64,000 nucleotides of DNA from Kitagawia praeruptora. Taxonomy: Eukaryota; Streptophyta; Magnoliopsida; Apiales; Apiaceae. Positions 34,101-46,420 of the stretch are shown in pieces. Every line of letters starts with the position of its first letter. The stretch's first letter is position 1. Location: positions 106,004,109 through 106,068,108 of the forward strand of contig CM075348.1 of the NCBI GenBank assembly GCA_037693485.1. Reading direction: 5' to 3'. The notes under the pieces are model-generated. The model ran no database searches and had not been told where the DNA came from. It saw only the letters and a list, made by a program, of their open reading frames with translations. A program made the position numbers and the translations under genes.

Positions 34101-35943
34101 AATATTATTTGTTTAATGAATATCAATTGAATATTCACTTGGAATTTATTTATTAAATGAATATTATCTTGAATATTCATTTAAGATTTTATGTACTTAA
34201 TGAATATTATTTAAAAGTATTCATTCGAAGTTCTAATTACTTAAGGAATATTGCTTCGAATATTCCTTTAAGGTTTTGATTACAAAGAATATTATTTGGA
34301 TATTCATTTGGTATATTATTAAATGAATAATATTTTCAAATATTCATTTAAGGTTTGATTTATTTAGTGAATATTATTTTAAATATTTATTTGAGTTATT
34401 TAATTAATGAATATCATATTGAATATTCATTTAAAGAAGAGATTTATTTAATAAATAATTATATATATTCATTCGAGGATTACTTACGAGCAATATTATG
34501 ATTTAATAATATTCCGTAATTATTATTGACTTAATAAATATTCTTGGAATATTTAATTAAATTCTTTTGAATTCTTTTTGTAATGATTTATATTATTCAA
34601 GGGTTATCCTTCACCTTCAGATATTATGTAAAATATTTCGAAGTCTTTTATGACTATTTTATCAAGGGGAGGTTCCCAAAACTCTATTTTCATTTAAATC
34701 TGTCTTGAAGAAGATTTAAATACTCGCTCAACTTCCAAACGTATATAAGGGGACCTCACTTGAGCGATGTTATTTATTGGACTGCCCGGTCCTATACTTG
34801 CTAAAACTATCTTGTCACTCACATCTTGATTCTTTCAAGCATCGATATGAGTCTTTTGGTTACCTCCTCAACGCTCGAGGGGTATGATTGATGTAACAAG
34901 TTTATATCCATTAACAAGCATCCGCTTGGGAAATATTGGTGAATTTTCCTTTCCAATTAGATACGACTACTTTGTGGAGTCCTATCAACAAGTGTCACAC
35001 TTGGGGAAAAAGGGGAACGAACTTTACGTTTCAGAGTCATGGATGATATTCGAACTAGGAGACGCGTAAGTGGCCGAGTGGCGCCGGTCCAGCAATAGCC
35101 CAATCGTTGGCTGAGGAGTTCCAGAGGGCGGTAGATAAGTAAATCCGTCGGAGCTACCTTCTACATGTAGAGAACGACTGATGAGATGCATGACATACGA
35201 CTGATCATCGTAAACGTCAGGGCATCTGGCGCGGCAATGCTCCCGTATTAGTTCATCTTCTAAAAGTGAGAAATTTCTGCAACACTGTTGGTGTTGGCAA
35301 GGTGAAAAAGTGTTGAAACCGGAATTACAATATTTTTCCTGCAAGTTCCTCTTTTATGATAATTGAGAATATCTTGCTTATCTTTTGCATAGCAGATATT
35401 TATTCAAAACAAATATATTTTTGAGTTACCTTGGAACTTCATCTCATACCTTATATTGGTACTACATTGTTAATGCATGGCATATGGTTTCAAAGATATT
35501 TTGGACTGTCATATATTATCACTGTTCAATTATATTTCTGGTGGGCTATTGCTCACCCTTGCTTTATTTATTTATATCACAACAACAGCTAGATCAGATG
35601 GCCGCGCAAGGCGCACGCAGCGTAAGCAGGTGTCAACCGTCAGAGGTTTACCGCTAAGGTCTTGGCTACCTTTGTTGAGGATGCAACTACTGGTAGGCTA
35701 GTTGTTAGCAATTGAGCCTCAAATGTATTTATATTATGGTATCTATTAATGGATGGCAAAGAGTATGTAATTGTACAATTGTAATTCTTTGGGTTGTAAG
35801 AACTCAAACTTGTGATTAATAATATTGTTGGTTACTCTGATTTCATCTCTGGGACTATAACGGGTGTGTTTTATGTTGGTTTTGTGGTTGGATATTGAGA
35901 CCGTAACGACCAGATCCCTGACCCTGGATCTGGGGGTGTTATA
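31108..35943 (+). repeat. 5' LTR of the nested 15.3-kb element
   Basis: This 4836-bp LTR starts TGTAAGAACCCAG and ends GGGTGTTATA (the 3' copy ends TTACA). TATATAAGG at 34743-34751 is a possible promoter. The array of AATATTCATT inverted words spans about 33670-34560. CTACATGTAG (35161-35170) and the reverse complement of the shared box (35198-35211) lie in the downstream part. No protein is encoded. Confidence 0.9.
33670..34560 (+). repeat. Array of AATGAATATT/AATATTCATT words in the LTR
   Basis: There are about twenty degenerate units of roughly 40-60 bp. Each pairs AATGAATATT with a nearby AATATTCATT, separated by short spacers such as TTATTT or TTTAAGGTTTGATTTA. Each unit can fold as a hairpin. 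The same array is in the 3' LTR (44160-45030), and in reverse orientation in the solo LTR (about 47040-47720) and in the last LTR (about 63480-63720). Confidence 0.75.
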
Positions 35944-38900
35944 GAAATGGTATCAGAGAGAGCGTTATATATCCCAAAGATGATGCGACGTTAAAACAAT
36001 AAATTCATTAAGATAATAAGAACTCTTGCCAAGTTCATAGTCAGACTACATAATGTAGTATTGACATATAAAACCCTTATGGGAACCCTAAAGTATCATG
36101 ATAGTAACTTAGCTCGTTCTTGTATCGACTAGTAAGGCGACAGACCTTGGGGATTACGAGCAGTAACATAATGATGCTTGTTTTGATGTTGAAGATCGGA
36201 TGGTGGATTCGATAGAGTACCCTACTGAGGACCCGGAAGAGGTTCCAGCAGAGGAGGAGAATATTGATAAGTATAAGAAGTTTACACTTAAGGAATGAGG
36301 GCTACAGCCAGAGAGACTGTAAGAGTTAAGGTATAGTGCTCAGAAAAGTGGGCATAAAGAGCTGAGATATTATTAAAGAGAATTAAAGATGCGTATGGGA
36401 TTCATAGCGGGACTGCTAGATGAAGTACCAGCAGGTAAGATGGATTTGAGGAATTACTTGAGATCTTATATGGGGATAGATAAAAACCAAAATCCTTAGA
36501 GACCTTTATATTAATAAGGAAAGAGCTATAGTGGTACATGATTATCAAAGACAACAATAGAGGACAAGGAGCAGAGTCTCCAGGAGTAGTTAAGATAGAG
36601 GCAGCAAATGCCATATCATGTGATAAATGAATTAGTGTGAATGTTGTTAAGGATAATTCGCCATGAGAAGGCAGATTTCATAAGTGATAATTTGTAAAGT
36701 CAAACTTAGATTGATGAGGTGGTTGGGTTCAAGGAAATGTCCATTTTATGAATGGATCAACTTAGAAAATAAAGACATTGAAAGGTGATGGCATGATTGA
36801 ATAAAGTATATAAGGAAATAGTAAGCAAGACAATGATCTCAGAACCTACAAGACTAAAAGACCAGTGAGTCTATGATAAACTAGTAATGAGGCTATCGTC
36901 AAAAACCAAGTATAAGTTCAGTTCAATTCAGTGAAATGATGAACCAGAAACATTAGTTGCATATGATTCAGAAGAGTATTAAATTCTTTCTTTTCCTTGA
37001 ATGGATTATGGTAGTTACCTTAAGTTATTCTGACACTGAATCATAAATGGATTAGGCAAGGCGAGCAGTGATCGAGATGTAATTGAGAATGCTTCTAGGT
37101 GCAACCTGATAGAACAGGTGTAGGACATGTTCTCGAAATAAGAGTTTTGGCAAAATGAAGTCCAGCAATAGGACACATGATCAATAAGAGTAGTGTTGGT
37201 CGGCCCTACCAAGTTAAAGACAGTTTCAAATGAAGATTGGCCAACCACACTGGCAAAGGTGAGAAATTTCATAAAATTCACAAGGTATTACCAAAGATTT
37301 GCTCAGGACTTTACAGAAAGTGTAGTCCCGTAACCCGACTTATTATAAGAATAAAAGTTTGAATGGACAAGATAAACGTGAGAAGATCTTCCTGGAGCTA
37401 AAGGTAAATTTGGTGATGACCAGGGTTGGCGTTGCCTAATGGAAGAAGGAAACTTTGGGAGATATTATGATGCAACTCATACAGGTATAGGTCTGTGCTT
37501 ATGCAGCACGACAGCGTAATTTTGAATACATTTAGACAGCGCAGTTCATCGGATTTGGATGGCCTTGGTAGTGCCAATGTTGAGGAACGACTAACCCCGA
37601 CGGTAGTGTTCCTTCTGAGACTAGTTGTTAAGAAGACTGTTATTTGGTAGTATCGACTAATAGGACGAATATGTATCGGGAAGATGTGGCATGTTACTAG
37701 TGGGTGAATAGATTAACTGAAATTTTCCCAAATTCTGGAAAGGAATTCAACGAATTTTGGCAAACCTTGTCTTTCTGATTATCAAAAGACGTCATTGAAG
37801 AGAGTGGAAACTGGAGCGAACCCTGTGGATTGGGTAAAGTAGCCGCTATACAGGTGGGTAGACATACCCCGATTATTACAGTTGAATGTAGGGATAAAAT
37901 TACGAAGTAGAATGTAATTAAGAAACAAGCCGGACTGAGAAATTCTGGGATTGACTTAAATGAAAAGGTTGTTATGCCAGAAGTGTTAAGCTTTTGTGGT
38001 ACGTGGAATTGATAAGATTAACTGAAAAAAAAATAAATAAATAAAATAAAGGAAAGGTGACCGGAGACGGTACCGAGAAGTCGATTGAGACTTATATGGA
38101 GAAGGATTTTGAAAAGATCAAAAGGTATCAAAGTAGAAGGCAGTATGCCAGCAATTGCTAGAAAAGTAATGCTATTAGCCGACCCCTAACTCACATGTTT
38201 TAGTATGGCAAGTTGAGGCCAAGTCACAAAGGATTAACAATTAACTAGACCAGCAATGAAAGGATATATCGGGGTTGCTTCTAATCAAGCTCCAACCGCA
38301 AGGACTTTTGATATAAAATGAATTGAGATACATGATCATGGATTTTATAAACACCATGGATGTGTTAGGAATGAGGATGGTGACCAGTAAAGGTTATGAG
38401 GATTGTCAGAAATGGTGCAGTATGATGCATAAATGTTATCTGAAGCTTAGTGTCCTCAAAAAGAGCATGAGGCATTAAGAGATTCACGTTGAACACGACC
38501 AATATCTTCCAGAACATCCTTGCTACCATTACCAAGTTCTGTAAGAAAGAGCAGATAGACATGTGTTGTCTTTTGGAAGGTCATATAGACTAACATTCGT
38601 TGGAAAGAAGAGGTTAGCATTAGTCTACCTATAGACTATCAAGATGAGAATGATTAAAAGAGACCCTTATTAAGGATATATGATTGAATTGCCAAGTACA
38701 GGACATAAGTATTCCTTGAAACTAGAATTGAGCATAGAATGTCCATATATTAAGACGAACCCTGGGGGATGCACAAAGAATAGCATCACCCCTAACAATA
38801 GACATTGTGAAATCAGATGATATAAATGAATAGACCAAGGTGTCAATAACCTATAAGGAATTGTGGAAAGGAGTCTCAAAAAGTATATAGACAGAATTGT

Positions 38901-41579
38901 TATAGAATTGATTGATGATGTTTGATATACCCTGTACCCGGAAGATACAGGAGGAATGATGAGGATGACCTAAGAAACCTTATAAGGGAAGAGGTAATAC
39001 TCTGAGTTTCAAAAGGGAAGTTTGGTAGAGAATGTATGATATAATAATAATAAGGTCGGATGAGGCATGTAAGAAACCATGAGAAGGTATGGATTGAACC
39101 AATAAGGTTGAGATTATCCTAAAAACAAGAAGGGAGTTAAGTAAGGAAATATCCTAGGTATGCTTTGGAGTACCTGTAGTCAAGATCGCACTAGAAAGGT
39201 GGGAGCAATGACTTTTGGAAAAGACTGATAGATGCTTTCTCTCATTCAGCAAAATTTAAGGGAGAATGCTTCCACCCTGAGTTGGAATAGATCCAGAAAA
39301 TATTGATTTCAAGAAAATATTATATTCAGGAAAGGCCAATGAGGTGGCCGACACTTTAAGTATAAGGGAGTAAGTATATATGCTCATACTAGAGAGATAG
39401 AATGATAGTGTAAAGGACCTTGATGGTCATAATGTGGTAGAGGAAGTTACATTCCGTTTGATGATTGTGCCAGGATCAACTATAAGAATAGTTTAAGTAA
39501 AGATTCGATTCCTGATGTTGCCGATAGTACATTACCGACATTAGGAGGCTCTGCGTCAGACCAGACCAAATTCCCCAAGAGACTCGCCTTTTCTTTGGAA
39601 AGAGAGAGGGGAGGTTAAGTAACAATGAATTGGTAGTAGATGACCAAAAACAGAGATGGTATAAATACTGATAAGCCAAATGGCACGATGATGAATGACA
39701 AGCAAGTTTATGTTGGTGTATTTCTGTGCAAACAAGATAGAGAATTATGAGATTGGCAAGCGATTAAGCCAACCGCTAAGCTTTTAGTCTTCTACCGGAG
39801 ATATATGATTAATAATCTCACCAGCCTGTTCCAGCTACGATGCTGGAAGCTTTCCTTCAATTTTATCTGCTTCATGTAATATCTACGTCAAGTTCAGGAA
39901 GCATTCCCTATGGATAGGGAATAGTGATTATTTTGTTTTCCTAGAGGATCTTGAATTGACAATTATGATGCTCAGTTGTTAAAGCACTAAGTAAACGATA
40001 AACGATGGTGATCCTTCTGAGAAATTAGGTGGTAACGACTGTGGAAATGTCGAATTGAATCTAAGTTAGAGAAATCATCCAGGTTTATTTCGGATGGTGT
40101 AATTTCTGGATCGACGGGATATTTGAAATGAAGAATTAGGTTATTATGGTTCATAAAATGATTATAGTAGAAATAAAGACAAGAGACTGATAGAGATGGA
40201 AATAGAATTGGGAATTAATAAGAGAGTCAGATAGGCAGACTCATGAGAAGCTCCAGTAATGAAGCGAGAAGAGTATGGAATTGGCAAGGTAAGGGTATTG
40301 GCCAAAACGGAAAGTTGGAATTAGGAGCATGAATGACATACAAATTGACTCCTTTTTAAGATTGGAAAATCCGAGGAAATATGGAATAGTTTGATTGAGT
40401 AATAAAAGAGACTCATGGAATGAGAAAGTGAAATCTAGATGGTTGAACAAAGGAAAGTTTGACCACAAACGTGCCACGTATATTGAATAAAGGTAACACG
40501 CGTTCCCCTAATAAGGTGACGGTGGAGTTCAATAACAGAAGTGAATGAGAACTAGATGATAAGATGGATGTGATTGATAAAGAAAAGAATGGGAAATAAT
40601 AATTGAATGTGAAGCAAGAAATGTTATGAATGGATTGATGAATGGGTTCTTCCTAACGAGCACTCGGAATGACAACCAGATAGTGTTAGAATTATGAGTA
40701 TGAAAGAGCCAGTGTCGGGGCGTGAAATGTGAGTAATAATAATGTCAAGCGGGAAATCCAAGATTTAACCTGAGAGGTTGAAGGATTTTCCAAAAAGTAA
40801 GTGGTGCTAATATCAAGCAAGAGTATAGGTCCATAGAATGATGGACAGAATAGCAGGGACATGTGATATGTGAGATTACGAAAAAGTGGAATTTGATACG
40901 AATATGATTATTTCTCTTCTCTAATAAACCTCTATAGTTCAGAGGTAAATTCTAAGTATAATATTTTGACAATCATGAAAACTTTCATATATGATTCTTT
41001 GAAATTCGATCTTTTCTTCTCCCTTGTTTATCTTCTTCTAAATTGAGAAGAACAACCCTTTAAGGAGGGGAGGTAATACTACGTGACTCTCTGTCTGTGT
41101 GATAGGAGTCTAAGTGGAATGCCATTAATTGTTTAATTGCTTGTCAAGTACTAAAGGCTGGCCCCCTTCTGTACTAGCTATGCAATATAACAAATGTTCA
41201 TTGATCACAGTGATCTCTCGATAAATTCTTTTTCACCTAAATATATATACATCGAGATTGCGAAGATTAGGAATTGCAAAATTACGAGTGAGGTTATCTC
41301 CGAACTTCGTAGCGCGTTAGTGATACCGAAGTCACTGCACGTACCAATAAGGTTAATAGTATAAAAACGGACAAGAGCGTATACCGGATGATGTGTTGTG
41401 CGAAAGTATCAAAGAATTGGTAGAACGGATAAAGGGTGTATTGTAACACCAGTATGATGTGCTTTAGAAAGATTGGAATGTGTAAGGATCGACCAGAGAA
41501 TTGGAAAGCGAAATAACCAACAAGTACCAAATTGTCTTCTACCTGATTCCGGGACGGAATCCTTTTAAGGAGGGGAGAC
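35944..41579 (+). other. Degenerate interior of the nested element with RT/RNase H traces
   Basis: The primer site TGGTATCAGAGA (35948-35959) has a changed last base. No long ORF exists. From 37259 the plus strand reads VRNFIKFTRYYQRFAQDF, matching the gypsy RT segment near 'IRSFLGLAGYYRRFV'. Near 37455-37490 it reads a piece like 'YDATHTGIGLCLMQ' of RNase H. At 39326-39370 it reads SGKANEVADTLSIRE, the RNase H end. The last two traces are nearly 2 kb apart instead of a few hundred bases, so the coding area is both decayed and expanded. Gag, protease and integrase are not recognisable. The polypurine tract is at about 41565-41579. Confidence 0.7.
37259..37333 (+). pseudogene. Remnant of gypsy reverse transcriptase C-terminus
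   Basis: The plus frame gives VRNFIKFTRYYQRFAQDFTE and then VVP before a stop. The YYQRFAQDF core matches the conserved YYRRF(I/V)xxFS segment of Ty3/gypsy RT. Upstream bases still suggest the preceding DWP motif. Flanking frames are shifted. Confidence 0.65.
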
Positions 41580-44500
41580 TGTAAGAACCCAGATTTTTGG
41601 GTAGAATTAAAACTTTTATTATGTATTGATGTAAGAGTGAACAGTGGTTACAACTTCAATGTAATACTGGCTTTAAAGAATGAATAATGAAAGGATATAT
41701 ATTCCAAGGTTATATGGCCTGAAGGATGCTATTGGGTGATAACTTAGATTAGAATAATCTATCTCCTAGAAAGTTAAGATAAGATTCCCTAGAGAGAAAT
41801 AGATACCCTCATGTCATCCAAATCAATATCTATTATAAGCCCAGCGGTTCCGTAAAAAGGTTAAGGAACACTCGAGGGTGAACCGGGTTCATTTTCCTAA
41901 TTATAGGAATTAAATAAAAATAAGTGATGAATAGTGATTTTGGTGGAATTTAGAATATTATTATAATAATGTTATACCCGGTATTCGGAACGGATTTCTG
42001 AGTTCGTATTAGTAATCCAGGAGGAAAATAAGTGTATGTAAAAGCTGTCGGATTCAGAAAAAGAGCACTCTTATTTTCCCCGAGATTTCCCTAGACACTG
42101 CAAGACTTAAGGATTTATAAAAGGGAATTAAGGAATTTAAATTCGAGAAGTATTAAGAAAGATGAAGAATAGTATTAGAATTATTAAGAAGGTTTTCGGT
42201 AAAACCCTAACTAGAAACGAATGAGTTATTCCCTCGAACGATCAACGAATTAAGCAATAAACGGACAAAGAAACAAGCAGAGGGAGCAAGAGTCTTGTGC
42301 AAGCTACTAGAAAATATCTAGTAACCAAACTAGAATCAAGGAACTAGCATCTTAGAGAATGCAACTAAGTACTTAGCAAGCAACTACCTAGTAAGCTCTA
42401 AACCACCATAAACTCAACACTTGTCATGGTGTTTCCTCATCCAACACTTCACAACTTTATTAAAGTAGCTTTATACAAAGATATTATGTGTAAGTGGATG
42501 AGAGTGGATGAGAATTAAATCATAGAAAATCAAACAAACCAAACAAAAACTCTCCCCCTCAAGAAAGCATCCATTCGGCCTTCACCATAATTCCAAAATC
42601 AAAACCCCTCTTCCCACCATCTTTTGATCTTGCAAAAATTATGGTGAGTCTTACATTTCCTAAAAGTGATCCCATAAAAATTTCAAAGCCAATCTCACTT
42701 GTTTCCATTTTCAATTAATTCATCAAAGAGGAGGATGAATAGTGGTTTTAAGAACTAATCTTGTTTTTTCTTGTTTTTCATGGTGGATTTAGCTAGCTTA
42801 GGATCATCCAAGGATAGATCAAGGCTTAGGAAGGTTATACTACTCTCTCACGAAGGTATAAATCATTTCAAACCCTAAGCTTTACTTTGAGTTTATGCAT
42901 GATTCATGGTGATTTTGGATTAAGTGATATTAGTAGTATTTTACCACCATGTTAGCATGATTTTGTGGTTAGATTAGCTTTATGATGATATTGATGAAGC
43001 ATGATGTTCTTGAGCTTTTAAGAGATGATTATTAACTGTAGTAATTGATTAGATGCCCGGTGTGGCTTCGTTGTTGCGTAATGAATTTTAGAACGTTCGA
43101 TTTATAGCCGTCGTAATGCTCGATTTTCGTTAACCTTAAGAAATCAAGATTGACAGTAGCTTTAACTCACTGTTAAGCTTCGATTTCTGCCATAATAAGC
43201 TAGATTATGTTATAAGCTTCGTTTTGATATAAAGTTCGTATGAAATGGACTTACGGTTTAGGAGTTATGATTAAATTCGTAAAAGTGGTTCGAAACCGTA
43301 AACGAAAGTTCGTAATTGAAATTGATTCCCTTAAATGTCATTTAATCAGTGGCGAATCTTATTAATTAAATATTAGAGGTAAAAAGGAAGGTGTGGGAGA
43401 AAACCACATGTCGAATGGATCGTTTTCCGATTTTATAAAAATGTTTGAATCAAGGTTAAACGCGAACGAACCCCTTAAAGGTATGACTTTGATTATAACT
43501 TAGAAAACGGGCGATAACACTCGAGGTATAATCTTGATTCGTAAACGACCGACCTTAGAACTTATACGACTTAAGTATATACCAAGTATAAGCATGATGA
43601 CATGTCTTGATAACGAACGAAGGTCGGATCGTATCGGTGATAAAAAGAGTTACACTAAAAGAGACGTAACGAGATAACTCGAAAACATATTTCGATTTAA
43701 GTGGAGTTTATACTTAGCCTTTTAAGAAGCGTTAAGTGATTAATCTTAAATATTCTGATTGTTTATAGATCGTCGAGCTGACCAGGGACACATTACCCCT
43801 ACCCGCACTCGATTCCCAGGCAAGTTTCCAATACTTGGAACTGTTGTTGTGATAATATATATGATGATTGTTTTATACATATGCCATAGCATGCATGCCT
43901 ACTTTCAAGTTAATATTTAATTACTTATTCCCTGAATTGATATCGGCTTATAGACTATATATGAAATATCAGTTATAAGCCGGATTGTTTGGTTAAGACC
44001 CTTAGCGAAGGGCGTATGAAATTCATACTTCAAATATAGACCGGGAGTCGATATTTTTGTAATATATAAATAGTCGTGGAAACCCGGAGGGATCCCAGCG
44101 ACAAATTTATTATTTCGAGGATTTTTATTCGATTACGAATCTTTCGAGGAGCGTTATTTGAGTATTACCTCAGTGAAGGAATATTTAATGAATATTATTT
44201 TAATATTCATTTAGAATGTCATTTATTTAATGAATATTATTTTTGATCATTCATTGGAGTTATTTAGTTAATGAATATTATTTTGAATATTCATTAGAGT
44301 TATTTGGCTGACGAATATCATTCCCAAATATTCATTTGGCTTACTTATTATTATTTGGAATATTCATTTGATCTTTATTTATTTAATGAATATTACTTTC
44401 GAATATTCATTTAAGGTTTGATTTACTTAATGAATATTCATTGGAAGTTCTATTTACTCAAGGAATATTACTTCGAATATTCCTTTAAAGTTTTGATTAC

Positions 44501-46415
44501 TAAATGAATATTATTCGGATATTCATTTAGAATATTATTTGTTAAATGAATATTATTTGGTTATTCATTTAGAATATTATTTGTTTAATGAATATCAATT
44601 GAATATTCACTTGGAATTTATTTATTAAATGAATATTATCTTGAATATTCATTTAAGATTTTATGTACTTAATGAATATTATTTAAAAGTATTCATTCGA
44701 AGTTCTAATTACTTAAGGAATATTGCTTCGAATATTCCTTTAAGGTTTTGATTACAAAGAATATTATTTGGCTATTCATTTGGTATATTATTAAATGAAT
44801 ATTATTTTCAAATATTCATTTAAGGTTTGATTTATTTAGTGAATATTATTTTAAATATTTATTTGAGTTATTTAATTAATGAATATCATATTGAATATTC
44901 ATTTAAAGAAGAGATTTATTTAATAAATAATTATATATATTCATTCGAGGATTACTTACGAGCAATATTATGATTTAATAATATTCCGTAATTATTATTG
45001 ACTTAATAAATATTCTTGGAATATTTAATTAAATTCTTTTGAATTCTTTTTGTAATGATTTATATTATTCAAGGGTTATCCTTCACCTTCAGATATTATG
45101 TAAAATATTTCGAAGTCTTTTATGACTATTTTATCAAGGGGAGGTTCCCAAAACTATATTTTCATTTAAATCTGTCTTGAAGAAGATTTAAATACTCGTT
45201 CAACTTCCAAACGTATATAAGGGGACCTCACTTGAGCGATGTTATTTATTGGACTGCCCGGTCCTATACTTGCTAAAACTATCTTGTCACTCACATCTTG
45301 ATTCTTTCAAGCATCGATATGAGTCTTTTGGTTACCTCCTCAACGCTCGAGGGGTATGATTGATGTAACAAGTTTATATCCATTAACAAGCATCCGCTTG
45401 GGAAATATTGGTGAATTTTCCTTTCCAATTAGATACGACTACTTTGTGGAGTCCTATCAACAAGTGTCACACTTGGGGAAAAAGGGGAACGAACTTTACG
45501 TTTCAGAGTCATGGATGATATTCGAACTAGGAGACGCGTAAGTGGCCGAGTGGCGCCGGTCCAGCAATAGCCCAACCGTTGGCTGAGGAGTTCCAGAGGG
45601 CGGTAGATAAGTAAATCCGTCGGAGCTACCTTCTACATGTAGAGAATGACTGATGAGATGCATGACATACGACTGATCATCGTAAACGTCAGGGCATCTG
45701 GCGCGGCAATGCTCCCGTATTAGTTCATCTTCTAAAAGTGAGAAATTTCTGCAACACTGTTGGTGTTGGCAAGGTGAAAAAGTGTTGAAACCGGAATTGC
45801 AATATTTTTCCTGCAAGTTCCTCTTTTATGATAATTGAGAATATCTTGCTTATCTTTTGCATAGCAGATATTTATTCAAAACAAATATATTTTTGAGTTA
45901 CCTTGGAACTTCATCTCATACCTTATATTGGTACTACATTGTTAATGCATGGCATATGGTTTCAAAGATATTTTGGACTGTCATATATTATCACTGTTCA
46001 ATTATATTTCTGGTGGGCTATTGCTCACCCTTGCTTTATTTATTTATATCACAACAACAGCTAGATCAGATGGCCGCGCAAGGCGCACGCAGCGTAAGCA
46101 GGTGTCAACCGTCAGAGGTTTACCGCTAAGGTCTTGGCTACCTTTGTTGAGGATGCAACTACTGGTAGGCTAGTTGTTAGCAATTGAGCCTCAAATGTAT
46201 TTATATTATGGTATCTATTAATGGATGGCAAAGAGTATGTAATTGTACAATTGTAATTCTTTGGGTTGTAAGAACTCAAACTTGTGATTAATAATATTGT
46301 TGGTTACTCTGATTTCATCTCTGGGACTGTAACGGGTGTGTTTTATGTTGGTTTTGTGGTTGGATATTGAGACCGTAACGACCAGATCCCTGACCCTGGA
46401 TCTGGGGGTGTTACA
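41580..46415 (+). repeat. 3' LTR of the nested 15.3-kb element
   Basis: This is the same length as the 5' LTR (4836 bp) and nearly identical, with ends TGTAAGAACC...GTGTTACA. The possible TATA box TATATAAGG is at 45214-45222, the palindrome CTACATGTAG at 45633-45642, and the hairpin array at about 44160-45030. Confidence 0.9.
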
Positions 46416-46420
46416 CCACC

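Larger units (their letters stand above)
31108..46415 (+). mobile_element. Complete large-LTR Ty3/gypsy element (Tekay-like), interior degenerate
   Basis: Two LTRs of exactly 4836 bp (31108-35943 and 41580-46415), a CCACC target duplication, a primer site, and a polypurine tract (AAGGAGGGGAGAC before 41580) define the element. The tract and the RNase H traces suggest a Tekay/Del-type chromovirus origin. By eye I counted about 18 LTR differences (near 99.6 percent identity), so it inserted recently. The 5.6-kb interior has no long ORF, so the copy was probably made with proteins supplied in trans. It sits inside an opposite-strand LTR of its own family. Confidence 0.9.

Noticed and set aside
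35024..35344. 106-codon minus-strand frame in the LTR (repeated at 45496-45816)
   Set aside because: It is kept only because the two LTRs are nearly identical; the diverged solo and third LTRs do not keep the frame.
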